A DNA stretch of 64,000 nucleotides from Prostheceraeus crozeri (GCA_907163375.1 CAJQUW010010273.1:372001-436000); one strand, 5' to 3'. Shown: positions 19,384 to 29,983, counted from the stretch's first letter. Translations and numbers: made by a program. The notes: generated from the sequence alone by a model not told the origin.

Positions 19384-19887
19384 CATGAACGATATGCAGT
19401 GACTGTTGAAATTATTTCTCCATCACAAAGGGGACAAAATATAGTTTTCAAGGATACATAGCATGCAGAACACATGACAAAATGAGAACATGGTAACAAG
19501 AGAAGGGATTTTCCCGTTCAAAACACCAGATGCAGTTCCGTTCACATAATAATTCAAACGTCTCTATTTCTAATTTCTTTCTGAAGTCACTTTAATTGAT
19601 AGAACATTTCGATAAATCAATTGAAGGTTTCACTTTTTTTATCTTCGTTTCAGAAAGTTCCAATTTCATCCTCCTAATTTCACTGTCTTTATAATGTAAC
19701 ATTGAGAAATCCTCTATCCAACTACGATCCAAATTACCATTCATGGCATGCTCATCCAGATCCATTAGTCGCTCAACTTAATCACCAGCTTTGATATTTT
19801 CATTTAGATATGTAACAGTTTCTATAGCCTTTAGCGAATAACCAAGGTTTCTTGCAGCAATCCATGAAATTGGGAAACTAGCCATCA
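19384..19887 (-). pseudogene. IAP-like UBA-RING protein without BIR domain, element B
   Basis: The start near 19887 (MASFPISW) leads into a UBA-like helix set (RNLGYSLKAIETV, then LMDLDEHAMN). The C-terminus is a RING of the IAP type, with C-x2-C, an LPCSHFVMC core and a final C-P-x2-C followed by a short strand. In cells such RINGs are E3 ubiquitin ligases; IAP proteins restrain apoptosis. A TATAAATA box lies upstream near 19918. The gene is broken. Confidence 0.65.
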
Positions 19888-19949
19888 ATATTCACATCAT
19901 CAAACAACTTCCACGTATTTATAACTTAACCTACTTATGAAAATCAATA

Positions 19950-20270
19950 CAATTGTCATCATAGTCACAATGGTCACAATTGTCGCATTTTAGCAAGCAG
20001 TCTCAAAACAAACAACTATCTGTTTAAGTTCCGAAATAGATGTTCGCATCCCTATTCTAATTCACATACTCTAATTCAATTTCGGAACAAGCCGTTCCGA
20101 TCCCAATACACAAATAAGTGTACCGAATCATTAAGTATGATCTCAATTCGGTTGTCAATCGGAACGCGGTTCCTATTTACATGTTCGAAACATGTTCCGA
20201 TTGGTAATTCAGAACATGTTCCTATCCATGTTCGCATCCACTACCAGCGCGTCCGCAAAACTAACTACTT
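19950..20270. repeat. Probable right terminal repeat of element B
   Basis: The sequence beyond the UBA-RING gene is rich in short motifs shared with the termini of C. Examples are GTCACAATGGTCACAATTGTCGC (cited here in two parts: GTCACAATGG and TCACAATTGTCGC), GTTCCGA, and ACATGTTCCTATCCATGTTC. It would end near 20269 in AACTACT, compared with CACTACT at the end of C. The mate is absent because B is truncated on the left, so neither the boundary nor a target duplication can be confirmed. Confidence 0.45.
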
Positions 20271-21188
20271 ATACCCCTATTGTAAAGAGAGATTCATGTT
20301 ATCCCAAACGGTGTTTGTGTGATAATTAGAAATGCTAACAGATTAGCATAAGTCTTTGGTGGCAAAGGAATGTTCAAAAATCCGCGGACGCAACTCGTAT
20401 TGCCACGATCGCTTTAATCGAAATAATGATGAAATCAAGAGTTTCAGACCCAATTCATTGGAACGTAGCTGCCTCGGCAGTGGAAGCGCTCAAATTATAG
20501 GGCCTATCAAAAAAAGTCAAAACTTTCAAAATTTTCCAATTTTTTCCATAATTTTCCACGGAAAATTTTGAGTCAAAATTTTCCGGAAAATTTTCATCAC
20601 TAACAGTAAGTAAATCACTGCACTTGTGATGGGTTTCCAATAGCAACTTGATTTGATTAATTCATGTTTTCTTTCTTTTCTGAAACAGTTATGTGTCTTG
20701 TCTCGGAAAATATCACCGATTTTATTACAGAAAATGTGCTTGTGAAAGTTCTCAATTTTGATGTAACGACGTTACCATGAAAACACTACTTCTTTTCAAT
20801 ATTGACACCTTGTTATTCGATTATTATTACTGTTCATCTATTGATGGAAGTAACTTACACTTAATACCAAAAACTCAATTCACGTCGGACTTATCATCTT
20901 TAAAAAATCTTCACTTATTGAGGCAACGAGCGTTACCATGCCATGAGTCGGCGAACTTTGATGCAAATGTTATTCATAAAGCAAGCAGACAGCAAGCACA
21001 ATTGATTTCTATGCAAATGCTAATGCCATCGATACAGAGGTTGGATGTCATTGACTATTTTCAAATTATAGATATCTAACTAAATGATACATTCTTGCGC
21101 GCATGGAAGGTTGATGACTTTGTATTTTTCGACGCTGCGTTCATCAAGAGTCAAGTGCATATTGTCCTACATACATTTGTCAAACATG
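20271..21188. other. Spacer between elements B and C, no gene seen
   Basis: I see no convincing gene. Around 20500-20600 there is an AT-rich stretch with repeated GAAAATTTTC palindromes, which explains the chance frames there. The short frame at 20777-21079 has no recognisable features. Confidence 0.5.
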
Positions 21189-22070
21189 CCATTAATAGCT
21201 GCTGAGAAACAAAAGCGTTACCGTGAGAGATTGAAAAAAAGATCTACAAAGGATTCAGAGAGAAAGAAAAGCGTCGTCATTGTATGTATAGAGCAAAGAC
21301 GGGTCAAACAAATCATGTAAGAATGCTTACGCGTAACAGAGTTCGAAAATTTCGTGAGAGTTAAATGACCGAAAACGATTGTGATAACTCTCTGATGTCG
21401 AGTTTTTCCTAGAAATCGAGTCTCAGCCGAAGCATGATGCGCACGACGAGAGCACTATACCAGCTTCACCTCGTAAAAAGAAAGAAGCTATCAATCGATT
21501 ATACGTGAAGATGCATGGTGTACAAAATACAATACAAAAGCGTCATCGAAGCATCGGACTTTCAAATTTGACAAAAGAAAAAGCTTATCAATTTTTCTTA
21601 TCTGATGGGATCTCTCAGCAAGCACCTGGCATGAGAGATAATCTTCTGTTTGCAATCAACGGCAAAAAATTTCGTATTCAGCTTCGTCATTTATATATCA
21701 CCCTTAGAGAAGCCCACGCCAAACATTGCTTGGAATTTCTTCACCTCTTATTTCAGGAAAAGCGCGGTGGATGGAATTGGAGGTACACTCAAAAAACTTG
21801 CTGCCACAGAACACAAGAAGAATGGCATGGTTCAGGATGGACCAATATTCCGTGATGTTCTACAACCAAGAACATCAATTAACATCAAATTTGTGCCACA
21901 CGACTTGGTGCTAGCCATATAAGGGGAAGTCGAATGTTTCACTTCAGCCAAACCTACTGTTGGAACGCAGACAATCCATTGGGGTAAATCAATCGGCAAT
22001 GGAAATATGATCCACAAGCAGCATTCCCAAGCGACGGAAATCAATATATCACAAGTGTCATCAATGTAGT
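21189..22070 (+). pseudogene. Decayed member of the MPL-start, possible DDE-type repeat protein family
   Basis: The N-terminal MPLIAAEKQKRYRERLKKRS (21189 onward) parallels MPLTAVERKRLERARM at 61156. At about 21690-21920 a segment reads WNFFTS, then AVDGIGGTLKKLAA, matching SWNFFESYHGKGPHDGIG in the 62.5-63.0 kb exon. The parts are scattered over several frames and clearly decayed. I think this is a repeat-encoded, perhaps transposase-like family common in marine invertebrates, but I cannot name it. Confidence 0.5.
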
Positions 22071-22189
22071 GTGAGTAACTGTTCTTAACATGAGATAAGT
22101 AGCGAGCGTTACCAACTTCTTGTAACGAGTGCTACCGTATGTTTTTGCTATTTAAAACTTGGCAAATTTCTTTTGTTTTGTCTTCTTAA

Positions 22190-22380
22190 CGCAGGTTTGC
22201 AGCCATGCCCATAGATTAAGCATGTTAGGAAGAGTGATAACTCCGCATTTATTAAATCCCAATGTGTATACACTTTCGATTTTATTAAATGAACTCAAGG
22301 GAGATACAGTCGGAACTGTTTCAAAATGTGAGATATACATACATAGACATCGGATTACATTATTAGGATAGGTTGAGTGA
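22190..22380 (+). pseudogene. Coding relic repeated in inverted orientation at 43330-43470
   Basis: The translation contains MLGRVITPHLLNPNVY followed by SILLNELKGD. The reverse strand at 43470-43330 encodes GRVVTPHSSNPNVYAFSILF and NELKGDSGG. The two relics flank element C in inverted orientation. The parent family is unknown. Confidence 0.55.
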
Positions 22381-22468
22381 TGACCTCTATGGTGTTGACT
22401 GAAAAAAGCATACAGTGAAAATTTTTATATGAAAGGATTCAGTTTTTTGCAGAGATTGCATTCCCGTG

Positions 22469-22474
22469 GTCCAA
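22469..22474. repeat. Target-site duplication, left copy (GTCCAA)
   Basis: The six bases GTCCAA directly precede the left terminus of element C, and the same six follow its right terminus. Six base pairs is the duplication length known for Polintons. Confidence 0.9.
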
Positions 22475-22830
22475 AGTAGTGAAAACTGTACCCTACTATG
22501 AGAGGGATAGATACATGGATGGGTACATGTAAAATTCAGTGTTATCAATAAGAACACGGACAGGTACATGTATAATTCAGTGTTATTAATAGGACCACGG
22601 ACAGGTACATGTATAATTCAGTGTTATGAATAGGAACATGTATGACATCTGTCTTACTGGATAGGTACATGTGTTTGGTACACTCGGTTGAGTACATTGT
22701 GTTTCGGAACGTCTATGAGCGAATTTGTGTGACTTGGTTCTGAGTACTTGGGTACGTACCGATAGACGTCCGTTGTTTGATTTTGAATGAGTTTGCTCAA
22801 TTGTGACTATTGCAACCATTGTAATCAAGA
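22475..22830 (+). repeat. Left terminal inverted repeat of element C
   Basis: This repeat pairs with 42427-42741. It holds a 41-bp unit (starting TTCAGTGTTAT) present about twice plus a partial third copy; the right terminus has one unit fewer, which accounts for most of the length difference. The inner part carries CTCAATTGTGACTATTGCAACC, matched in the right repeat (cited in parts: CTCAATTG, GACTATTG). Confidence 0.9.
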
Positions 22831-22908
22831 TGACAGTCACATTTATTTTCCTTTTTACGTAGACAAACAAAGCTATAAATATGAGATAGTTGTTTGATGA
22901 CATACATA

Positions 22909-23406
22909 ATGATGACTAGTATCCCAACGTCCTGGGTTGTCGCAAGAGACCTTGGATATTCGTTCAAAGCTATAGAAACTGTAACAAATCTCAGTGAAAA
23001 TATCAACGCTGGTGATTTAGTTGATCGACTAATGGATCTAGATGAGCATGCTATGAATCATAATTTGGATCGTAGGTGGATAGAGGATTTCTCCATGCTA
23101 CACTGCAATGATAGTGAAATTAGGAGGATGAAATTGGAACGATATGGAAAGAAGGAGACATTTGACAGTGTTTTAATAAAAAGTTTCCCCACTAAAAAGG
23201 ACTTCAGAAGGAAATTAGAAGAAGAGACATTTAAATTATTATGTGAACAGAACTGCGTTAAGTGTTTTGAACGGGAGCGATCCCTTCTCTTTTTACCATG
23301 TTCTCATAGCGTTATGTGTTCTACATGCTATGTATCCTTTGAAACTTCAGCTTGTCCCCTTTATGATCAGGAAATATTTTCAACAGTCACTGTATATCGC
23401 GCATGA
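22909..23406 (+). CDS. IAP-like UBA-RING protein without BIR domain, element C
   Basis: The start at 22909 follows a TATAAATA box (about 22873) by a distance that fits a short leader. Residues about 10-45 form a UBA-like three-helix region (RDLGYSFKAIETV, NINAGDLVDRLMDLDE). A charged linker follows. The last 60 residues form an IAP-type RING, with LLCEQNCVKCFERERSLLFL, then PCSHSVMCSTCYV, then a strand TVTVYRA. The expected role is an E3 ubiquitin ligase. No BIR domain is present, so inhibition of caspases is only a possibility. Confidence 0.75.
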   Translation: MMTSIPTSWVVARDLGYSFKAIETVTNLSENINAGDLVDRLMDLDEHAMNHNLDRRWIEDFSMLHCNDSEIRRMKLERYGKKETFDSVLIKSFPTKKDFRRKLEEETFKLLCEQNCVKCFERERSLLFLPCSHSVMCSTCYVSFETSACPLYDQEIFSTVTVYRA

Positions 23407-23460
23407 TGAGTCATCATGCACGTCTGTGATTGGTCACTATTGTGTCTTTGTGTGGCTTTT

Positions 23461-23469
23461 CTATATAAG
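23461..23469 (+). promoter_or_regulatory. TATA box of gene X, element C
   Basis: CTATATAAGG lies 48-56 bp before the ATG at 23517, a normal TATA-to-start spacing with a short leader. Confidence 0.65.
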
Positions 23470-23516
23470 GAGGACATTGTACCGTTCTATTTCAAGCACA
23501 ATTTGAGGCTAATACA

Positions 23517-24140
23517 ATGTCAATCAGCATGTCGTTCACTACCAACATTCCCATTTCAATAATTTACCGAAGTCAACTCTTCACCGGCAATATATTCTAT
23601 TCTGCCGTAAATATAACTGGCTATAAAGCGGATTTGGTGGATTTGATGGAGGAAATAGTTAAGTATTTCCGCTGCGAAGAGGAAGTTGTGGTGCAGAGAA
23701 TGTTGATGAGAGTCGTGAACAACGCTCTTACACGAGTTGCAAGATTTTGGCTCAATGAAGTATTTCGCCCACTAGCTCACACTGAGATTGTACCGGAATA
23801 CTCTCGCTGCTGCTGCAGCAGTATCCAACGGAAACACAACACATGTCTCCATGACATTATCACCTCCAGCTACTTTGACGAGAAGGGTGAGAAATGTAAA
23901 TTGGACCTGTTCACTGGACCGCCATCAATAAGCATCGATGTGGCTGCTCAAGGACATTCTGAGGTGATCAGTTTGCGGGCATACTATGCCAATATACTAA
24001 AGACTTTCCATTCAAAGCCCTGCTGTATGTGCTGTCCTATTTCAAAGCATCTAATGAAAGACATTGAGCAGCTCATAACTGCTACAAATCAGACTCTAGC
24101 CGATGTGAGTGTATATCAGTTTCCTTCTTCAACTTGTTAA
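23517..24140 (+). CDS. Unknown accessory protein X, Cys-rich, element C
   Basis: This 207-residue frame is colinear with the B protein. The start is MSISMSFTTNIPISII. The middle helix block is GYKADLVDLMEEIVKYF, followed by NNALTRVARFWLNEVFRP. A CCCSSIQRKHNTCLHDII patch and a KPCCMCCPISKH patch follow. Conservation of the Cys clusters despite only about 55-60% identity to B suggests they matter, perhaps for metal binding. AATAAA lies near 24270. Function unknown. Confidence 0.65.
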   Translation: MSISMSFTTNIPISIIYRSQLFTGNIFYSAVNITGYKADLVDLMEEIVKYFRCEEEVVVQRMLMRVVNNALTRVARFWLNEVFRPLAHTEIVPEYSRCCCSSIQRKHNTCLHDIITSSYFDEKGEKCKLDLFTGPPSISIDVAAQGHSEVISLRAYYANILKTFHSKPCCMCCPISKHLMKDIEQLITATNQTLADVSVYQFPSSTC

Positions 24141-24275
24141 GTGTTTTGTGTAATTTTATAAGTACCAGCAACAAACTCTGCGTGATATGTGAATGCTTGT
24201 AAACTTTTGTGTATAATGTTGTAGGTACTAAGCAAAAATTGTAATTGTATTATCCATTTTCATATTAGAATAAAA

Positions 24276-24668
24276 ATGTCTGTAAAACGGAAGGCATCTT
24301 CTCGTCAATCGAAACGGTCCTTCAAACTTTCAAGTCAGTTTAAAAAGGCGTTGCGAAAGTTAAACAGGATACATGATAATTAGAAGAAGTGTAAATTGAT
24401 TCAAAATTCAAGTGATGATTTCATTCGTGATTTAGCTTTTGCAATACACAAATGTCTACCTATTTACAAACCTCTATTGAATGCTGGCTCTTTGAATAGC
24501 ATAAAAAAGTTTTCAAATCCAAGGAGCAGTGATAAGAAAAGGCGAAACTTAATTCAGCGCGGTGGTGGTGGGTTTCTAAGTATGTTAAATGATATTGGAA
24601 ACAGTATTAATGGTGTAATCAATAGTCCGCTTGGAAGGATTGCAGCAACTGCAGCAATGTTAATATAA
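24276..24668 (+). pseudogene. pX-like basic peptide precursor, element C
   Basis: The N-terminus (MSVKRKASSRQSKRSFKL) is strongly basic. The C-terminus is LIQRGGGGFLSMLNDIGNSI followed by a Gly/Ala/Ile tail. This layout parallels adenovirus pX, a basic DNA-condensing peptide flanked by Gly-Gly cleavage sites. The gene is broken. Confidence 0.55.
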
Positions 24669-24732
24669 TGTTAACGAATCATAAAGTGACACGTCATCAC
24701 TTTGATCGATGAGTCATATATACGAGTAGGTG

Positions 24733-24740
24733 TATATAAG
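24733..24740 (+). promoter_or_regulatory. TATA box of gene Y, element C
   Basis: TATATAAG lies about 90 bp upstream of the ATG at 24826. The B copy has the same octamer in the equivalent place. Confidence 0.6.
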
Positions 24741-24825
24741 GAAGACGCTTTAATGATATTTTATCACTTTCAAGTGACAATTCATTTGCGCTGGTTGAAA
24801 GCTCCGAATTAGTACTTGTTGAAAC

Positions 24826-25564
24826 ATGACTCAGAAAATGTATACAATCAGAGAAGAAGGTGACGCTTTTGAGCAAGATCTCTTGAAGCTTCGTCCGACA
24901 CGAAAGGTGCAAGGTATTGGAAATACTTTCTACTTTCAAACGTTGAATTATGGCGATGATGGCTTTTATCTTCAAGTTCCATTTTTCCACAGTAATGGCA
25001 TGTCTACATCAGGGTATAGCAATATGAGACAAATGCGAGTGACTTTTCCAAAATGGCAACAGGTGATTCTCAAAACTATTCACTCTTTCGCGAAGGAATG
25101 TGTTGAGCTGCCTGAAAGTGCTCTCACTCATTGGAGAAAGGCATTAGAGGAGGGAGTTGGTTACAAGGAATTGCCGGAATTCGATACACTGTTTTTAAAA
25201 TTATCGGATCATTTTCAAGCATTCGATCTCTTTACAAACAAACGCGATGGAATGTGAGGATCTCAAACGGGGTCGCTATATGGGCTTAGTGCACGCTACC
25301 GGACTTTATTTTGGCTCACATGGTTCGACTGGTAAAGTCGCATCTTTACAAATGAAGGTTCTTCAACTAGTCTATGAACCACTACGAATTGATAAATGCT
25401 TAATTAACATTGATAAGACTGCTTCAAGTGATGGGAAGGAAGAGAGCAAAAAGCGAGGGCGGAAATCTAAAGATGGGAATATCAAATTGAAGTTGAAGCG
25501 CCAAGATGCTGACTTGAAAACTTTCTATAATCCTAATTGTGATGAGGAAACACAAATGTTTTAA
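24826..25564 (+). pseudogene. Conserved protein Y, possible ssDNA-binding protein, element C
   Basis: It is colinear with the B protein: RPTRKVQGIGNTFYFQTL near residue 25, MRVTFPKWQQVILKTIHSF near residue 70, a second block KRGRYMGLVHATGLYFG, a Lys-rich linker (KKRGRKSKDGNIKLKLKR), and an acidic C-terminus ending DEETQMF. AATAAA follows at about 25605. A strand-rich body with an acidic, aromatic-ended tail would fit a single-strand DNA-binding protein serving PolB, but this is inference. The gene is broken about once. Confidence 0.5.
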
Positions 25565-25689
25565 TTTGTAAATGTAAATTGAAAGTTTCTATTCTGAATG
25601 TAAATAAACGTGATCTGGAACATGTGTCTGTTTTGTTGTTCTAAGCAAAATTAGCGGGATGATGAGTTTAATGTTAATGGAATTATAAG

Positions 25690-26325
25690 ATGACAGATTT
25701 TCGTCTATTCACTGATCGCACAATGTGTGTAGCTGGACCAAGTCAGTCCGGTAAAACTACATTTGTAACTCAATTGCTACAATATAGAAATGAAATGTTT
25801 AACAAGGAAATTGAGAGAGTCAAATGGTGTTATGGAATATTTCAACCACAACTACATTCTGCACTTCGCCAGAAAGGCTATGATGTGAAACAAGGGTTAC
25901 CGACAACTGAAGACATCAAAGCAGGTGACTTAATTGTGCTAGATGATCTATTATGTGAAAGCAAATCTTCAAAGGATGTAACTGAAATGTTCATTCAAAC
26001 TGCACATCATAGGGAGGCTTTTATTATCTACATCACCCAAAACATCTTCGATGGAGGGAAAGAGCAAAGAACTAGAAGTTTGAATAGGCAATATTTGGCA
26101 ATATTTAAAAATCCAAGAGATAGCAGTCAGATACATAATCTCAGTAGACAAATATTACCTCAACAACCTAAAGTTCTTTCAAAAATATATGAAGATGTAA
26201 CAAAGAAACCACATGGCTATCTATTTATTGATCTAACCCAGGAATGTCCGGAACGACTTCGATTTCGAACTAATATCATACCTAATTCCGCTGAACCAAT
26301 GACAGTTTTCTCGGTTCACAGTTAG
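25690..26325 (+). CDS. FtsK/HerA-type genome-packaging ATPase, element C
   Basis: The single open frame has 211 residues, the usual size for Polinton ATPases. Walker A is GPSQSGKTTF (residues about 16-25) and Walker B is LIVLDDLLCESKSSKDV (about 80-96). A sensor-like segment FIIYITQNIFDGGKEQRTRS follows near residue 115, and the C-terminus has LFIDLTQECPERLRFRTN. It couples ATP hydrolysis to genome packaging. The gene looks whole. It is the best preserved ATPase in the window, and its C-terminal half is identical to the B remnant. Confidence 0.9.
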   Translation: MTDFRLFTDRTMCVAGPSQSGKTTFVTQLLQYRNEMFNKEIERVKWCYGIFQPQLHSALRQKGYDVKQGLPTTEDIKAGDLIVLDDLLCESKSSKDVTEMFIQTAHHREAFIIYITQNIFDGGKEQRTRSLNRQYLAIFKNPRDSSQIHNLSRQILPQQPKVLSKIYEDVTKKPHGYLFIDLTQECPERLRFRTNIIPNSAEPMTVFSVHS

Positions 26326-26364
26326 TATTAAGCAATGTACTTTGCTGCCTTATTATTTTCAAAC

Positions 26365-27015
26365 ATGTCGTATTCAAAGATGGTAGTCATTCCTCAAGAG
26401 GAGTATGTACAGTTGACTACATTACAAAGTGCACAGGAAGTCAAAAATATAGATCAACCTATTACGAATCAACTTAAGGAACTAACACAAAAGGATATGG
26501 AAATTCAGAAGATTAAGGATCCTTATCGTCGAATGCAGTTAGCAGCTGAAAACATTGATGAGAGGCGACAGATTCGCGACAAGTTGCTACGATTTATAAC
26601 CTTGTCAACACCCCGACCATATCGTGTGCGCGCTAAGCGATTATTTGACTTCATTGATCCACATGTGAAGTTCAATGAGAGAGGGGAGATAATAGATGAA
26701 ACAACTGGTGATGTTATTAGAAATAGTCACATAGATGACCTTCTACAATATGCCGTCAGAGATGTAAGGCGAAAACTAGGTGCACCACAAGGGTGGTCAT
26801 ATTTTCAGAAAATTTTATCTGATCAAAATGTACCACACAATATTATTGGAGGACCGACTGTGAATGAGTTGGATAAGGGTCACTTACAAGATGGATCAAA
26901 AAGTAAAACAACCACGATGGCGGTCAAGAGAGAGCTTCATGATCCCGATGATCTTCAACCAAAAAGAGCTACTAGGCGCTCAATGCGCGTTGGGAAGGAG
27001 TATAGTAAATATTAA
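26365..27015 (+). CDS. Conserved IPQEEY-type Polinton protein, element C
   Basis: The frame of about 216 residues from the Met at 26365 is whole. It is helical and charged with a C-terminal basic tail (KRATRRSMRVGKE). It differs from the B protein at about three positions only. It starts about 40 bp after the ATPase stop codon. Confidence 0.65.
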   Translation: MSYSKMVVIPQEEYVQLTTLQSAQEVKNIDQPITNQLKELTQKDMEIQKIKDPYRRMQLAAENIDERRQIRDKLLRFITLSTPRPYRVRAKRLFDFIDPHVKFNERGEIIDETTGDVIRNSHIDDLLQYAVRDVRRKLGAPQGWSYFQKILSDQNVPHNIIGGPTVNELDKGHLQDGSKSKTTTMAVKRELHDPDDLQPKRATRRSMRVGKEYSKY

Positions 27016-27049
27016 GCAAATATAAATCAAGCCTTGCTTCTCTCATATC

Positions 27050-27833
27050 ATGTCGCTACAAACGTTTTTCTGTTGTTTGAAATCTGCGCTCGAAGGTAAA
27101 GGAGAAGAGGGCATAGAGGTTGATATCAATTGTGTTAGCAGTTGCTGTGCGAGTACCACGCGTGCAAATCAGAACAAAGACGATGAGTACAGCCGTGAAA
27201 CTCAGAAAGATTTATTACGACTTAAATCACCCCGCAAGTTTCAGTCGTCCGGAGGTTCTAGATCGTGCAGCAGGTGTGGGAATAGAGAAAGTCAAGAAGT
27301 GGTTAAGGAGTCAACCGACTCACACTCTTCACAAAAATGCGAGAAAGCGATTTCCAACGAGAAAATATGTTGTTAACAATATAGATAGTCAATGGCAAGC
27401 GGACTTGGTTGACATGCAACAGATATCACAGCACAATAATGGCTATAAATACATCTTAACCGTAATAGATATTTTATCTCGCTATGCTTGGGCACGTGCG
27501 CTGAAATCTAAACGAGGACCAGACGTTGAAGCGGCTTTTCAGAGTATTTTCGATGAGGGGCATGTTCCACAAAGAATACAGACCGATCAAGGCTAGGAAT
27601 TTGAGAACTCTCATGTTCGAAGTCTCCTTAAAAGTCATAATGTGGAATTGTTTAGCGTCAAAAGTGCTTATAAAGCTGCCATGGTTGAGAGGTTCAATCG
27701 CACATTGAAAACGAAAATATGGCGCACCAGGAAATATGCAGTTGAATGGAAAGGGTATCCTGATTCATTCAATAGCTGGATAACGCACCAGGATCTACAA
27801 AATGTGGAGGTGGGAGACACTCGTAACTTTTAA
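27050..27833 (+). pseudogene. Retrovirus-type integrase, shortened, element C
   Basis: The N-terminal zinc-type region and the RKIYYDLNHPASFSRPEVL segment are present. The catalytic core has QADLVDMQQISQHN and RIQTDQG, then ALVERF-type helix residues (AAMVERFNRTLKTKIW). A chromodomain end (AVEWKGYPDSFNSW) closes the gene. The region is clearly shorter than in B and interrupted, so this copy is broken. Confidence 0.8.
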
Positions 27834-27873
27834 GCTAATATAGCATGTGACTTCTTCCATATATGAGTTCAAC

Positions 27874-29450
27874 ATGTCTACTAGCTTCAACATCATTCTT
27901 CCAAGCAATAGCAACCCAAAGATATTCCCAGGCAACAGACCATCTCAATACTCTGTTGAATTCGTTAATCCAATTACTTTGCATGGACCCCATGAAGGTG
28001 CTTTAACTGAAATTACTTATTACAACGATATTAGTTTGCTAAAAAACAACTATTTTGAATTACATAAAGAAGTACGAGAAAAGGGTGATTGTTTCCGCAT
28101 ATTTCACAATCGTCTACATGGTACATGGGCTTTTCATCATCTAACTTTACATCCTTTTTCAACATCTTTACCATCTGTCCAAAACATCATTAAAATTCAA
28201 AAGGCATTTGCAACGTCAACTTTTGATTCTAAGGTTCCCACAATGAGCTTGCAAGATACAGAAAAGGAAATCGGTAGAATGTTTGAACGAATAAATGATC
28301 TCTTTAAGCTGACTTTGAATAAATTCTACAAACCAGTCATAAAGGGGTCAACAAAAGTGTTGAAGGAAGGGAAGCATGTGCTTCTTGTATTGGGTAAGGA
28401 TTTGAGTCATACTTTGGGGTATTCCAGAACAACGTTCTCATCACGGTATTGGTACAATGGATGTGGGTGGAATTCACAGAGGAAAGTCACTGATTTTCAA
28501 TGTAGAATTGTGCCATTGTATGCATTACAAAAAAGGAGCATCCGAGTAAAAAATCAATTTGAGGTCATTAAAAGTGTTGAAGACTTTGCAAGACAGTTTC
28601 AAAGATCAGTGCCAGAAACTTTAATGACTTGTGAATATAAGAAAGAGAAAGTAACTTTATTTACTATTGAAACGGAGGTAGAATTTCTTGTTTTTACTAA
28701 AAAGACACCATTGGAAAGGTCTGAGTCCGCTGTTATTGAATTCGGATCTGAAATGATTGGGATGTTTAGAGGCCTTGAAAGCGCACCTTGGTTGACAGAA
28801 TTAAATGATACATTCAAGGTTCAATCATCCTCTTCTAAACTCAAAGCATCAACAAATGTTTCATGGGATATCCACGTATACAGCGAAAACATATTGGGTG
28901 ATGATTTGTCTACTTTCAGTGAACTTATAAAAAGAGTTAATTGAACATTGAAAGCTTGAAAACGCCATCTGAATTGTGTACAAAGTTAAATGAGTTTGGT
29001 GTAGATTACCTCGACGCAGATGAATATTTCTTTTCCTATGAGCCACATAAAAAGCGCATGGTTCTAAAGGTAGGGAAGAACTATTTTGTCAAGTTCGATA
29101 GCTTGTTAATGACCACATTGGGATTCTCAAAATCAACTATTTATGAAAGTACATCAATAGGCGATACAGCCCCATCACTAGAGCGGGATATAAGTAACTT
29201 ATACGTCTATTGTAACATTATTGAATATACAAGGCTTGGCGACATTGAGACCCCACTTCTGCGCACATTTCCTCTCTCATCCGCAAGGAAGCAAGTAATC
29301 AATCGAGAATTTTTTAACACAATGCATCTACCAATCAGCCGAAATTACATCCATAGAATTGACATATCAATTCATGATGACGCAGGAGAAGTAGCACCGT
29401 TCTGTGGTGGTGTTACTGTTTTGACCCTACATATTAGGTCACGAGAATAA
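27874..29450 (+). pseudogene. Penton-like minor capsid protein, element C
   Basis: The N-terminus is MSTSFNIILPSNSNPKIF. Mid-protein landmarks are VLLVLGKDLSHTLGY and a Cys/Trp patch YWYNGCGWNSQRK. The C-terminal part has LGFSKSTIYES, NLYVYCNIIEYTRLGD, then PLLRTFPLSS and VTVLTLHIRSRE. It is nearly identical to B in the first two thirds and about 85% identical after that. The gene is interrupted. Confidence 0.65.
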
Positions 29451-29493
29451 GGCTTTGCGCTATTGTGACTTCCATAGTTATTCAATAGTCATA

Positions 29494-29973
29494 ATGACAG
29501 GCATTTACAATGGTCCATCCTATCAGAGCGGTTATCCCGTGTTTGTTGGAGGTAGACGACAAGTTGGAGGAGGCATATTCGGTGCACTAAGACGTATGGT
29601 TCTTCCAACGCTCAAAAAGTATGGCGTACCAATCATGAGGCGTGTTGGAAGTAGGGCTTTAGATTTTGGTGCAAATATTGCAGCTGATGCGCTTCAAGGT
29701 GTGGATATCGGTAAATCTATGAAAATGCGCGCGCAGCAATCTGCCATAGACGCATTAGATGACTTAACAAAGACGAGACGTGCAGTTCGGAAGAAACGTA
29801 GGAAGTCAAGACAAGTTGGATCAGGTCGAGTCACTAAGCAAAGACGCAGGAAAAGTAAAAGGCCGACAGAGCAGCACTTTCTAAATCTAGACGTCGAGAA
29901 AACAAGAAAGCGCAAACGAAATTCCACAGCAACTAGAAACAAGTCAAACCGAAGGAAGACAACATATTTGTAG
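29494..29973 (+). CDS. Basic virion core protein, element C
   Basis: The start is placed at the ATG of MTGIYNGPSYQSGYPVF, matching B. The GGRRQVGGGIFGALRRM motif near residue 20 is the presumed protease-processed and amphipathic segment. The C-terminal half is Arg/Lys-rich with multiple KKRRKSR-type clusters. It is about 90% identical to B over the first 120 residues and more divergent in the tail. Confidence 0.65.
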   Translation: MTGIYNGPSYQSGYPVFVGGRRQVGGGIFGALRRMVLPTLKKYGVPIMRRVGSRALDFGANIAADALQGVDIGKSMKMRAQQSAIDALDDLTKTRRAVRKKRRKSRQVGSGRVTKQRRRKSKRPTEQHFLNLDVEKTRKRKRNSTATRNKSNRRKTTYL

Positions 29974-29983
29974 AGCTAATACG

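Larger units (their letters stand above)
6835..20270 (-). mobile_element. Element B: truncated Polinton-class fossil
   Basis: This element has the same gene set and order as element C but lies in the opposite orientation. Reading right to left, the minus-strand genes are UBA-RING, X, pX-like, Y, ATPase, IPQEEY, integrase, penton, core, major capsid protein and protease. PolB, PC4-like and TBP-like genes run on the plus strand from the left. The left end is cut inside PolB near 6835, so the left terminus is missing. The right terminus ends around 20270, judged only from similarity to C. The element is broken, with about ten interrupted sites plus the truncation. Confidence 0.85.

Noticed and set aside
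22894-23406. Full IAP protein with BIR domain
   Set aside because: No BIR Cys/His pattern occurs upstream of the UBA in B, C or D; the frame starts just after a TATA box.
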